Assembly: GCA_947475735.1 (NCBI GenBank)
Contig: CANJLQ010000003.1
Coordinates: 1 to 64,000 of the forward strand
Direction of reading: 5' to 3'
Source: Caulobacteraceae bacterium
GTDB taxonomy: Bacteria > Pseudomonadota > Alphaproteobacteria > Caulobacterales > Caulobacteraceae
Length of the DNA stretch: 64,000 nucleotides
Shown here: positions 30,954-39,066 of the stretch, in pieces
Position numbering within the stretch: position 1 is the first letter of the stretch
Layout of the letters: each line of letters starts with the position of its first letter
Notes under the pieces: model-generated
Database searches by the model: none
What the model was told of the DNA's origin: nothing
Seen by the model: only the letters and a program-made list of their open reading frames with translations
Translations under genes and position numbers: made by a program

Positions 30954-31666
30954 GGGCCTCGGTCGAGCGAGCGCGGCGCCTGATCGTCCGTCCGGGGGCC
31001 TGGCTGGACGCCGGCGAGGGGGCGCAGACCTATGTGCTCCGGCTGGCTCCGGGTCGTCGCCATCGCGCCATCGCGACGCTGGACGAACCGGTGTTCCTGG
31101 CCCTCATCGAGGCCCCGGGCCTGCGTCGCCGCCATCAGGGCGGATGGGAAGCGCGCACGGCGCCACCCACGGAGCGGTGCCGCGAGGTCGGTTCCCCCGG
31201 ACGCGTCGAGGGCGAGCGCACGCTCGTCGAGGCCGACGGCCGTTCGCGTCGCGTGCGCGCCAATCTGGGCCAGAGCCCGATCCAGTGGCTGGCCAGCCGC
31301 CGGGACACCGAGGGCCGCCCCTACCTGACGCCTGCGGAGGTGGCCGCCGGTGAACGCCTGCGCTCGGACGGCGAGATCGCCCTGTCGGGTCCATCCGTGA
31401 CCATGCGCTGGGACGCCCTGCCCCGCGCAGGCGGAGGGTCCGCCGCGCGCGTCGAGCCCGGCGACCGGGCGCTGAACGCCGCCGACCGGGTGAGAAGGGC
31501 CCTCGCCGCCTGCCCTGCCGACACCCACGGCGTTCTGGTTCAGATTTGCATCCGGGAAACCGCGCTTCAGATCGCGGAACGCGAGCTTGGACTGCCGTCG
31601 CGCCATGGAAAGCGCCGGCTCAAGGCGGGTTTGCAGTCCCTGGCGCGCCACTATGGCCTGAGCTGA
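30950..31666 (+). CDS. DUF6456 domain protein
   Basis: A 238-residue cytoplasmic protein whose C-terminal half (about 110-235) fits the alphaproteobacterial DUF6456 domain: SPIQWLASR near its start, then a helix-rich segment with VLVQICIRETALQIAERELGLP that reads like a sigma-like HTH. In some relatives the DUF6456 domain and an N-terminal HTH are in one protein; here the HTH is encoded separately just upstream with an ATGA overlap. It is probably a DNA-binding regulator, with the target unknown. Confidence 0.7.
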   Translation: MRASVERARRLIVRPGAWLDAGEGAQTYVLRLAPGRRHRAIATLDEPVFLALIEAPGLRRRHQGGWEARTAPPTERCREVGSPGRVEGERTLVEADGRSRRVRANLGQSPIQWLASRRDTEGRPYLTPAEVAAGERLRSDGEIALSGPSVTMRWDALPRAGGGSAARVEPGDRALNAADRVRRALAACPADTHGVLVQICIRETALQIAERELGLPSRHGKRRLKAGLQSLARHYGLS

Positions 31667-31669
31667 TGG

Positions 31670-32257
31670 TCAGCCCGCGACACGCCGACGACGGATACGG
31701 CTCAAGGCCTCGGGCGTGATGCCCAGGTAGGAGGCGATGACATACAGGGGCACCTGTCGCGCGACATCGGGCCGGCTCTCGATCAGCCGCGCGTATCGCG
31801 CCTCCGCCGACAGCTGCAGCAGGGCGGCGTTCCTGCGCTGAACGCCCGCCATCGCCTCCTCGATCAGCCGACGCCCGAACCGCTCCAGGGCGTGGTCGGC
31901 CTCATAGGCGGCGAACAGCGCGCCCCGGGGGATCAGCAGCGCCTCGGTGGCCTGCATGGCGTCGATGTTCTGCAAGCCCGGCTGCCCCGTCGTCAGGGCG
32001 AAGACATCGGCGAAGAACATGCCCGCGTCGAAGAACTGGCCGGTGTGCTCGACCCCGTCCGCCAGAAAGTAGTAGCGGACCAGCCCCGAGCGGATGAACC
32101 ACAGGCCCTCGGCTGCATCGCCGGCGCGGGCCAGATGCCGCCCCTTGTCGAACCGCTGCTCGCGCACGGTCGCCAGCAGGGCATCCAGGGCGGCTGTGGA
32201 GGGGACCTGGGGGGCGGTCAGACGCAGGATCTCGGCCTTCAGGCTGTCGCAGTCCAC
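31670..32257 (-). CDS. Crp/Fnr family regulator
   Basis: A 195-residue protein with a cyclic-nucleotide-binding-type beta-roll (about 25-115; FDKGRHLARAGDAAEGLWFI) and a C-terminal short HTH (YVIASYLGITPEALSRIRRR). There are no Fnr-type cysteine clusters. The HTH is of the minimal type found in many single-domain Crp-like regulators. The start is GTG 32257 with GAGGAGG 5 bp upstream. It closes a four-gene minus-strand run (DUF4386, epimerase, small membrane protein, regulator), so it may be co-transcribed with its targets. Confidence 0.87.
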   Translation of the reverse strand: MDCDSLKAEILRLTAPQVPSTAALDALLATVREQRFDKGRHLARAGDAAEGLWFIRSGLVRYYFLADGVEHTGQFFDAGMFFADVFALTTGQPGLQNIDAMQATEALLIPRGALFAAYEADHALERFGRRLIEEAMAGVQRRNAALLQLSAEARYARLIESRPDVARQVPLYVIASYLGITPEALSRIRRRRVAG

Positions 32258-32275
32258 GCCGCCTCCTCGGATCGT

Positions 32276-32638
32276 TCAGAACCGCGGCGTGAAACCGCGC
32301 GCGACACAGGCCTCTCGCGGACGATGCACGACGATGGCCCGACCGGAAAGGGGCCGGAACGGGATCCGCTGTTTGAGCACCTCGACCTCGACCATGCCCG
32401 AGGTGCAGTCGACCAGCAGCGTGGTGACATAGCCGCGCCGCGCCATCCCGGTCGCGGTGACGTCCGTCGCTGCCCAATCGATCGGCTCGCCGGTCCAGCC
32501 GTCATAGGGCGGCGCATAGCCACCCCGCGTCCGGTCGAAATTGGACGCATCCAGAACTAGCCCGGTCCCCAACATCCCCGTCGCGATGACGCCGACGACG
32601 GCGAACACCCGCACGCCCCACCGCGCGACCGCCCTCAC
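32276..32638 (-). CDS. Small membrane-anchored protein of unknown function
   Basis: A 120-residue protein with one N-terminal hydrophobic helix (about 10-30) and an extracytoplasmic domain with two Cys (VDCTSG and REACVARG) that could form a disulfide. I do not recognise a family. Its ATG overlaps the stop of the epimerase gene, so translation is probably coupled. Confidence 0.62.
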   Translation of the reverse strand: MRAVARWGVRVFAVVGVIATGMLGTGLVLDASNFDRTRGGYAPPYDGWTGEPIDWAATDVTATGMARRGYVTTLLVDCTSGMVEVEVLKQRIPFRPLSGRAIVVHRPREACVARGFTPRF

Positions 32639-33567
32639 GACAGATGCTTTCGTGTCCAGGTCACCGTCCTGGCCAGGGCGGCCTCCAGCGGCGTGGAGAT
32701 GTCGCCGAAGGTCTGAACGAACTTGGAGTGGTCGACTGTGAAGGGGGCTTGGAACTCGTACAGCATCTCCAGGCTCTCCTTCATCGGCGGCACGAACAGA
32801 CCGATCAGGGCGATCTCGGCCCGACTGAACCGCTTGAAGCGCGGCTTTTGCTCGGCGATCCGGAAGGCCAATTCCAGGAACCGCCGGGTCGAGACGGCGG
32901 GCGCGTTCGGCACATGCCAGGCCTGACCCACGCCCCGGCTATCCGTCCCCAAGATCGCTAGGGCCGCGCCGAAATCCTCCACGAAGGTGTAGCTGTGCGG
33001 CGTGTCGGGATCGCCATAGACTTCGGCGGGCCTGCCCTGGACGACGGCGCGAAACGCCCGCTCTCCGACTGCCGACCCTACCACCCAGGGACCGAAGAAG
33101 TCCGATCCCCGCGCGACAGCCACCTCGACCCGCCCCGCCTCGTGGGCCCGCATCAGGTCGTGGTTCATCTGTGCCCGGACCCTGCCCTTGCGGGTGTTAG
33201 GGCTGAACGACAGATCCTCGCTCATGACCTGACGCACCGGGCCGTAGCCATAGAGGTTCTCGGCCACCACCAGACGCGCGCCGACGGCCCCGGCGATGTC
33301 GATGGCCGCCGCCTGCAGCCCGGGGAACAGCTCGGGCCAGCGGTGATAGGGCGGCTGGGCGCACAGATAGACGGCTTCGGCACCCTCCGCCGCCGTTCGC
33401 GCGGCGGCGATGTTGTTCAGATCGACGGCGACCACCCGGGCCCCCGCCGGCGGCTCGGGCATGCGGCCCTGACGGTTCGCCAGGGTCACGCTGTGCCCCC
33501 GCTCCAGCAGCGCCTGGGCCGTGGCTCGCCCCAGGGGTCCGGTGCCGAAAACGAGATGATGGGTCAT
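32635..33567 (-). CDS. NAD(P)-dependent epimerase/dehydratase family protein
   Basis: A 310-residue extended short-chain dehydrogenase. The N-terminal Rossmann motif is VFGTGPLGRATAQALLERG (about residues 5-23), a variant of GxxGxxG. A NLYGYGP segment stands at the expected YxxxK region, but without the canonical Lys, so catalysis may be atypical as in NmrA-like members. ATG 33567 gives the clean N-terminus; a longer frame to 33606 overlaps the DUF4386 gene. Confidence 0.85.
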   Translation of the reverse strand: MTHHLVFGTGPLGRATAQALLERGHSVTLANRQGRMPEPPAGARVVAVDLNNIAAARTAAEGAEAVYLCAQPPYHRWPELFPGLQAAAIDIAGAVGARLVVAENLYGYGPVRQVMSEDLSFSPNTRKGRVRAQMNHDLMRAHEAGRVEVAVARGSDFFGPWVVGSAVGERAFRAVVQGRPAEVYGDPDTPHSYTFVEDFGAALAILGTDSRGVGQAWHVPNAPAVSTRRFLELAFRIAEQKPRFKRFSRAEIALIGLFVPPMKESLEMLYEFQAPFTVDHSKFVQTFGDISTPLEAALARTVTWTRKHLS

Positions 33568-33595
33568 GGGAGGCCTCCTCGGTCTGAACGGGAAG

Positions 33596-34303
33596 TCAGC
33601 GGGCACGGACGGGCGTCAGGGCCCACAGGCCGACCGAGAACAGCGCGATCTGCCAGGCGATGTTGGTCAGGGTCAGCACCGGGCCCAGCTCCAGGCCGAA
33701 GCCCGCCGGGATGGTTAGAAACAAGCCCAGCCCTGTCAGGCCCAGCAATCCGGCCAGCGCCGTCGGCACCATGCCCCCGACCCGCCACAGGGCCGCCGCG
33801 ACCGTCAGGCTCCAGACCCCCGACACCAGGCCGACGCCAACCACCTCGCCGATCCCGCCGGCATAGGCGTTGATGGCGCTGAACAGCATGTCGATGCCGC
33901 CCGTGTCCGCGCCGGGCTGGCCATAAGCCTCGGCCAGGTCCGGCATGACGAACAGCCAGCGACTGATGCCGATCGTCTTGGCCAGGGCCGACAGGGTCGC
34001 CAGGGCGATGTTCAACTGCGCGAGAGGCCCGGTCAGACCCAGGCGACCGTTCAGCGCGGCGGTCGCGGGAACCAGCAGCAGGGCTGCGATCAAGTAGCAG
34101 CCGTATCCCACCATGACCGCCGGCCCGTTCTCGGCCAGGCGCGGCAGGGCGATCGAGGCCGGGTCACCCAGGCTGGCGGGCCAGTCGATCGCCGACGAAA
34201 GGATGAAGAAGGTGGTCCAGATCAGCACGAACTGGGTGGTCAGGGTCAGCCCGGCCCACAGACCGCTGACGCGGCTGGGGGCATTCGGTACGGCCAGGGT
34301 CAT
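33596..34303 (-). CDS. DUF4386 family membrane protein
   Basis: A 235-residue integral membrane protein with six hydrophobic helices. The DUF4386 arrangement is seen in the long central helices (GYGCYLIAALLLVPATAAL; GGIDMLFSAINAYAGGIGEV). The function is unknown. Family members in many bacteria sit beside small regulators. It is the first gene of the minus-strand operon ending at 31670. Confidence 0.8.
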   Translation of the reverse strand: MTLAVPNAPSRVSGLWAGLTLTTQFVLIWTTFFILSSAIDWPASLGDPASIALPRLAENGPAVMVGYGCYLIAALLLVPATAALNGRLGLTGPLAQLNIALATLSALAKTIGISRWLFVMPDLAEAYGQPGADTGGIDMLFSAINAYAGGIGEVVGVGLVSGVWSLTVAAALWRVGGMVPTALAGLLGLTGLGLFLTIPAGFGLELGPVLTLTNIAWQIALFSVGLWALTPVRAR

Positions 34304-34397
34304 GACGGTCTCCGCTCGCCCCGGATGGGCGTCGAAGGCCTTTCTGATCGACCGCGGTTCGGCCCGCCTTGATCCGGGTCAAGAAGCGACCGGTGCC

Positions 34398-34841
34398 CTA
34401 CCCCGCCGCCATCGCCTCGGCGCGAATGCGTCCGACCATGGCGTTCAGGCCGTTCGCCCTCTGGCGGGTCAGGGCCTGGGGCAGGCCCAGTCGATCCAGG
34501 GCGGCCTTGGCGTCGAACGCAAGAATGTCGGCGGGCGCACGCCCCGAGTACAGCCGCAGAAGCAGCGCCACATTGCCCTTGGAAATGGCGCTGTCGGAAT
34601 CGGCGCGGAACGTCAGGTGGTCGCCGCCTTCGGGATCCTTGGCCCGCGCCGTCGCCAGCCAGACCTGGGCCGCGCATCCGGGCACCTTGTTGGCCTCGAT
34701 GCGGTCGGCGTCCGGCAGCGGAGCCAGGTCCTTGCCGAGGTCGATCACATAGGCGATGCGCTGCTCCCAGTCCTCCAGCACCTCGAAATCCTCGATCAGA
34801 TCTTCCAGGGTCCGGTCGATCGGGGTGGGAGCGTCGGTCAT
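34398..34841 (-). CDS. sufE: SufE family sulfur-acceptor protein
   Basis: A 147-residue protein matching SufE: LEDLIEDFEVLEDWEQRIAYVIDLG at the N-terminus, the active-site loop VPGCAAQVW with the acceptor Cys, and the RANGLNAMV C-terminal helix. It would take persulfide from the SufS cysteine desulfurase for Fe-S cluster assembly. The rest of the suf operon is not in this window. The ATG at 34841 is the family start; the open frame upstream to 34931 is spurious. Confidence 0.92.
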   Translation of the reverse strand: MTDAPTPIDRTLEDLIEDFEVLEDWEQRIAYVIDLGKDLAPLPDADRIEANKVPGCAAQVWLATARAKDPEGGDHLTFRADSDSAISKGNVALLLRLYSGRAPADILAFDAKAALDRLGLPQALTRQRANGLNAMVGRIRAEAMAAG

Positions 34842-34980
34842 AGCCGCCAGATAGGCCGGACGCCTGTTAACGACAACCGGGTCGACGGTCCCCAGGACTG
34901 CGGCCCTTGGCCCACTGTCCCAAATCCCCATTCACGGGTGCGGGCTTTGGACGACTCGTGCGGGAGGCTACGTTCGTGAG

Positions 34981-36732
34981 TTGGGCGCTCCTCCTGTTCT
35001 GCCGTCGCCCCGGCCATTCGGACCTCGCTTGTCGACAGCACGCGCACATTCGCCAGAGGACGAGGCCGGGTCGGGCGCGAGCCGCGCGTTCGAGGGCCGG
35101 GGGCCGCTCGTCGCCTGGCACGGCGGCTGGGCGGGCGCGATCGTCGTCGCGACCGTCGCCGCCCTTTGGCTGGGCGGCCTGCACGGGCCCGGGGCTTTTG
35201 GCGCCGTGGCCATGGTCGCCCCCGGGCTGGGCGGTCTTGCCCTGCTGAGGCGAGACGGCCCCGGCGAGCGCGCGTTGATCCTTGTCTGCTGGACCCTGGC
35301 CGCCTTGGCCGCCCAGGTCCTGTCGGGCGGACTGGCCGGGCCGCTCGCCGGGCTCGTCGTCATGCCGTTCGTCGCGGCCCTGGCCCTGGGTGGGCCGCGT
35401 CACGGCGTGCGCCTGGCTCAGGCCGGAGCCGCCGGGTCGGCCGTGGCCGCGCTCGGGGGCCAGTTGTCGGCGGCATGGATCGGATCGCCGCAGCCCGAGA
35501 TCGCCGTGGCCGGCCTGTTCGCCCTGACGGCGGCCCTTGCGGCCGTCTTCGCGGTCCGCCTGTCGTGGCAGGTTCGGGAGCGCCGGCTGGCCGCAGCCGA
35601 AGACGAGACCGAGCGCGTTCGCGCCTTGCTGTCCAGCCTGCCCGGTCTGACCCTGGTGATGGACCCCGCGGGCAACATTGCCGCCGACTACGGCAACCCA
35701 CCCTCGGCCCTGGATGTCGAGGCCCTCAGACGCCAGGGGCTGATCGCCGCCGTCCACGCCCCGGACCGCCCCGCCATCCTGGCCGCCATCGACGCGGCGC
35801 TGAGCGGGCAGGAGGCCCAGACCACCTTCGCCCCACGCCAGGCGCTGGATCGGCGGATCAATCTGATGCTGCGCCGCTTCGACACGCCCGACGCGGGCCC
35901 GCTGCTGGTCGCCCAGGCCTTCGATGCCACGCGCCAGTTCGCTATCGAGGTCGGACTGGAGGCCGCCCGAGCTGAGGCCGAGGCCCGCGACGCCGGCAAG
36001 ACTCGCTTCCTGGCCAACATGTCCCACGAACTGCGCACGCCCCTGAACGCCGTGATCGGCTTTTCCGACATCATGCGTCAGCGGTTGTTCGGCCCCCTGC
36101 CCGTCCGATACGCCGAATACGCCGACAGCATCCACGAGGCGGGCGGGCACCTGCTGGAGCTGATCAACGACGTCCTGGACGTCTCCAAGATCGAGGCCGA
36201 ACGCTATGAGCTGTCGCGCGAGGTGTTCGACGCCCGCGACGCCGTTTCAGCCGCGGTCGCCCTGGTCCGCGTCACGGCCGCTGAGAAGGGCGTGTCCCTG
36301 AACAGCCTGCTGTCAGAGGAGACCCTGCTGGTCGAGGCCGACCGCCGCGCGCTGAAGCAGGTGACGCTGAACCTGCTGTCCAATGCGATCAAATTCACCC
36401 CGTCGGGCGGCTCTGTGACCCTGACGCTGGACGCCATCGGGCCGTACCTGGAGATGGTGGTGGCCGACACCGGCGTCGGCATCGCCAAGAAGGATCTGAA
36501 GCGGCTCGGCCGGCCGTTCGAACAGGCGGGGGCGACCGAGCAGAAGGCGCAGGGGACGGGTCTTGGCCTGTCGCTGGTCCGCGCCCTGACCGAGCTGCAC
36601 GGCGGCAGGATGAGCCTGGAGTCCACCTTGGGCGAAGGCACCGCCGTGACCGTCCGCATGCCGGTCGTCCAGGTGAGCCGACCCACCACGCCGGACGGCG
36701 GGGCCGAGGTCGTTCCGCTGAAGCTTCACTGA
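34981..36732 (+). CDS. Membrane sensor histidine kinase, DivJ-like
   Basis: Up to 583 residues. A hydrophobic N-terminal part (about 50-200, some six helices) is followed by a degenerate PAS-like linker (200-325) and a HisKA domain with the phosphoacceptor His349 in FLANMSHELRTPLNAVIGF. The HATPase_c domain has N-box LLSNAIKF, G1 DTGVGIAKKD and G2 GTGLGLSL. The RYAEYADSIHEAGGHLLELINDVLDVSKIEAERYEL stretch is close to Caulobacter DivJ, the polar kinase for DivK and PleD, so I favour DivJ. Other kinases of this subfamily remain possible. The start is unclear: TTG 34981 lacks a well-placed ribosome site. Confidence 0.75.
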   Translation: MGAPPVLPSPRPFGPRLSTARAHSPEDEAGSGASRAFEGRGPLVAWHGGWAGAIVVATVAALWLGGLHGPGAFGAVAMVAPGLGGLALLRRDGPGERALILVCWTLAALAAQVLSGGLAGPLAGLVVMPFVAALALGGPRHGVRLAQAGAAGSAVAALGGQLSAAWIGSPQPEIAVAGLFALTAALAAVFAVRLSWQVRERRLAAAEDETERVRALLSSLPGLTLVMDPAGNIAADYGNPPSALDVEALRRQGLIAAVHAPDRPAILAAIDAALSGQEAQTTFAPRQALDRRINLMLRRFDTPDAGPLLVAQAFDATRQFAIEVGLEAARAEAEARDAGKTRFLANMSHELRTPLNAVIGFSDIMRQRLFGPLPVRYAEYADSIHEAGGHLLELINDVLDVSKIEAERYELSREVFDARDAVSAAVALVRVTAAEKGVSLNSLLSEETLLVEADRRALKQVTLNLLSNAIKFTPSGGSVTLTLDAIGPYLEMVVADTGVGIAKKDLKRLGRPFEQAGATEQKAQGTGLGLSLVRALTELHGGRMSLESTLGEGTAVTVRMPVVQVSRPTTPDGGAEVVPLKLH

Positions 36733-36852
36733 GACGCGCATGAGCCGCCGCCAGGAAATCGCCCCGACCGCCCAGCCTGACGTACAGAGGCGACGCAATT
36801 CGGTGTTAAGCGTTACAATGGTCGATATGCTGAAGCTGGAGCGCTCCCCCGC

Positions 36853-37773
36853 ATGCGTCGCTTTCTGATCTGGTCTGCCCTGGCGGTCGTCATCGGCCTG
36901 GCCATCGCCGGAACGGGCTACTGGGCCTACTGGAACTTCTATGCCCGGTTCCAGCCGGTCACGGTCACCCGGAACCAGGCCGAAATCCAGCGCCTGCTGG
37001 ACGAGGCGTCGTGGCTATCTGGCGGCGGCGGCGGAGAGCCCCTCTATGTCATCGGCTACCGCGACTCGGCCTCGACACAGCGGTATCAGCGCGAAGAAGC
37101 CGAACGTCTGAGGGCCGGCGGCGTGGAGATGCGCGTCATCGTCTTCGCCCGCGCCGACCGCGAAGGCGCGCCTCAATCGACCCCCACCGAGCGATCGACC
37201 GTCGCCGAGTTGTGGCTCAGCCGCGACTGGAGCCTCTACGAACGCTGGATCGCCACGCCGACCCGCAACTGGACCGCTGCGGGCATCCCGGTCGCGGACG
37301 GCAACCTGGCGCGCTCGGCGGTGGTCGAGGCCAGCCGCCAGTTCACGGTCCGGCTGAACGACCTGCTGCGCGACGCCGGCGTGGCGACGGGGTATCCGCT
37401 GGTGATCTGGCGCGACCGCGAGGGCTTTCTGAAGGCCTGCGCCTGCTCCGACAGCCGCTCTTGGGCCTTTGTGCGGGACGACGTCGGGGCACCCGATGCC
37501 GTGTCACCACCGACGCCGCTCGATCCCGTCGATACCGCGCCGGTCGCCCCCGTTCCCGGTGCTTCACCGGGGGCCGCGAGCCTGCCCTATCCGAACCTGG
37601 GACCGATCCCGCCCGCGAACGGTACCATTCCGCCCGCGCCCGGAACCCCGGGAACAGCGTCCCCCTCGGGCTCCGCTCAGCCGTCGACGACACCCCGGAC
37701 CGAGGCGGCGCGCCCGACCACGCCCCGCGCGCCACCGCAGCCCACCAAGCAGGACGACGCGACCTTCTTCTAG
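36853..37773 (+). CDS. Membrane-anchored protein with thioredoxin-like fold and proline-rich tail (unknown function)
   Basis: A 306-residue protein with one N-terminal helix (about 5-27) and an extracytoplasmic domain (30-215) that reads as alternating beta-strands and helices (PLYVIGYRD, EMRVIVFAR, YPLVIWRDREG). A late CAC motif (ACACSDSR) follows. This is suggestive of a thioredoxin-like fold without the CxxC at the usual place. The tail (215-306) is Pro/Ala/Thr-rich and disordered. No family is assigned. It follows the kinase gene by 120 nt on the same strand. Confidence 0.72.
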   Translation: MRRFLIWSALAVVIGLAIAGTGYWAYWNFYARFQPVTVTRNQAEIQRLLDEASWLSGGGGGEPLYVIGYRDSASTQRYQREEAERLRAGGVEMRVIVFARADREGAPQSTPTERSTVAELWLSRDWSLYERWIATPTRNWTAAGIPVADGNLARSAVVEASRQFTVRLNDLLRDAGVATGYPLVIWRDREGFLKACACSDSRSWAFVRDDVGAPDAVSPPTPLDPVDTAPVAPVPGASPGAASLPYPNLGPIPPANGTIPPAPGTPGTASPSGSAQPSTTPRTEAARPTTPRAPPQPTKQDDATFF

Positions 37774-37777
37774 AGGC

Positions 37778-38947
37778 TCAGCCGAACAAGTGATGGCACA
37801 CGGCGATCAGCCGCTCGACGTCCTCTTCGTCCTGATAGAGGCCGAAACCGAAGCGGATCACGTCGTCGCGCACGTCTGTGACGACATTGGCGGCCAGCAG
37901 ATCGGCCCGCCAACGCTGGGCGTCCTTGTGCTTCAGCGCCAGGAACCGGGCGCGCGGCCGGTTGTCGCCCGCCGGAGGGTTGAGCACCACGGCCTCGCCC
38001 AGCCGGCCGCACTCGCCCGCCTCCAGCGCCGCGAAGAACCGCGCCGACAGCCGATCCGCATGAGCCGAAACGTCCGCCGTCGTCAGCCCGTTCTCGCCCA
38101 GCATCCGGCGCACGCCGTTGAACCGGTACAGCGGCGTCGAGTCGAATGTCGCCCCCCAGAACCGGCCCGCGTCCGCGCGGTACTGAACGCCTTCCGGGGG
38201 CCCCATCAGATTGCCGAACTCGGCGAACCAGCCGGTCACGACGGGCCGCTCGCAGAAGCCATCGGGCGCGTGCAGAAAGCCCGCCCCCTCGCCCGTCATC
38301 GCGTACTTGTATCCGCCTGAAACGTAGAACACCCGGTCCGCCACCGCCGACAGGTCCGTCGGCGTCGCCATGAAGCCGTGATAGCCATCGACGATGACCC
38401 AGGGCCCCTCGGGCCGGGCGAGGGCCGCCAGGTCGTCGATGCAGCCAATGGCCTGCCCGGTTTTGAAGAAGACCTGGCTGACCACGATCGCGTCGAAGCC
38501 GCCGCCCTTGGCCGCCGCCACGAACCGTGCGTCGAACGTATCGAACGGCTCCAGCGGCACCCGGGTCACGACCGCCTCGCCGGCCTCCTCCCACCGCTCG
38601 GCCTGACGACGGAAGGCGTGGAACTCCCCGTCCGTGGTCAGGATGCAGATGGGCTTCGCTTCGATGCCGGAGAAGACCCGGATCAGGAAGTCATGGGTGT
38701 TGGGCGCGAAGACCACCGTCTCGGGATCCGGCAGACCCAGCTCCTTCGCCACATGCCTCTGCGCCTCCGGCACGACCTCGCCGAACACCAGATCCCACTT
38801 GCGATCCGCGAAATGGTTCGCCTCGGTCCAGGCGCGCACCTGGCCGTCGAACGAAGCGTCCGGCCACAGGTGATGGCTGTGCGCCGCGAAATGCAGCCGC
38901 TCAGGGTCAAGCGACAGGGCGCGGGAGAAGAGGAGTTTGTGGGTCAT
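37778..38947 (-). CDS. Class V aminotransferase / kynureninase-like PLP enzyme
   Basis: A 389-residue PLP-dependent fold-type I enzyme. The PLP Lys is in VSGGYKYAMTGEG, with the cofactor-binding Asp in IVDGYHGF. The N-terminal HFAAHSHHLWP is like that of kynureninase-related proteins. Active-site layout fits the class V family, but substrate prediction is not safe. It is transcribed convergently with the preceding gene, with 4 nt between stops. Confidence 0.85.
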   Translation of the reverse strand: MTHKLLFSRALSLDPERLHFAAHSHHLWPDASFDGQVRAWTEANHFADRKWDLVFGEVVPEAQRHVAKELGLPDPETVVFAPNTHDFLIRVFSGIEAKPICILTTDGEFHAFRRQAERWEEAGEAVVTRVPLEPFDTFDARFVAAAKGGGFDAIVVSQVFFKTGQAIGCIDDLAALARPEGPWVIVDGYHGFMATPTDLSAVADRVFYVSGGYKYAMTGEGAGFLHAPDGFCERPVVTGWFAEFGNLMGPPEGVQYRADAGRFWGATFDSTPLYRFNGVRRMLGENGLTTADVSAHADRLSARFFAALEAGECGRLGEAVVLNPPAGDNRPRARFLALKHKDAQRWRADLLAANVVTDVRDDVIRFGFGLYQDEEDVERLIAVCHHLFG

Positions 38948-39066
38948 TGCCCCCTCTTCCCCTAGTCTCCGCTCGCGCTCAAGCAGCGAGACGCCGCGGG
39001 TCGAGCCGTAGCGCCCAAAAACCCGCGCTCAGGCAGCGAGGGACGGCGTCGCGAGCGTTAGCGCCC

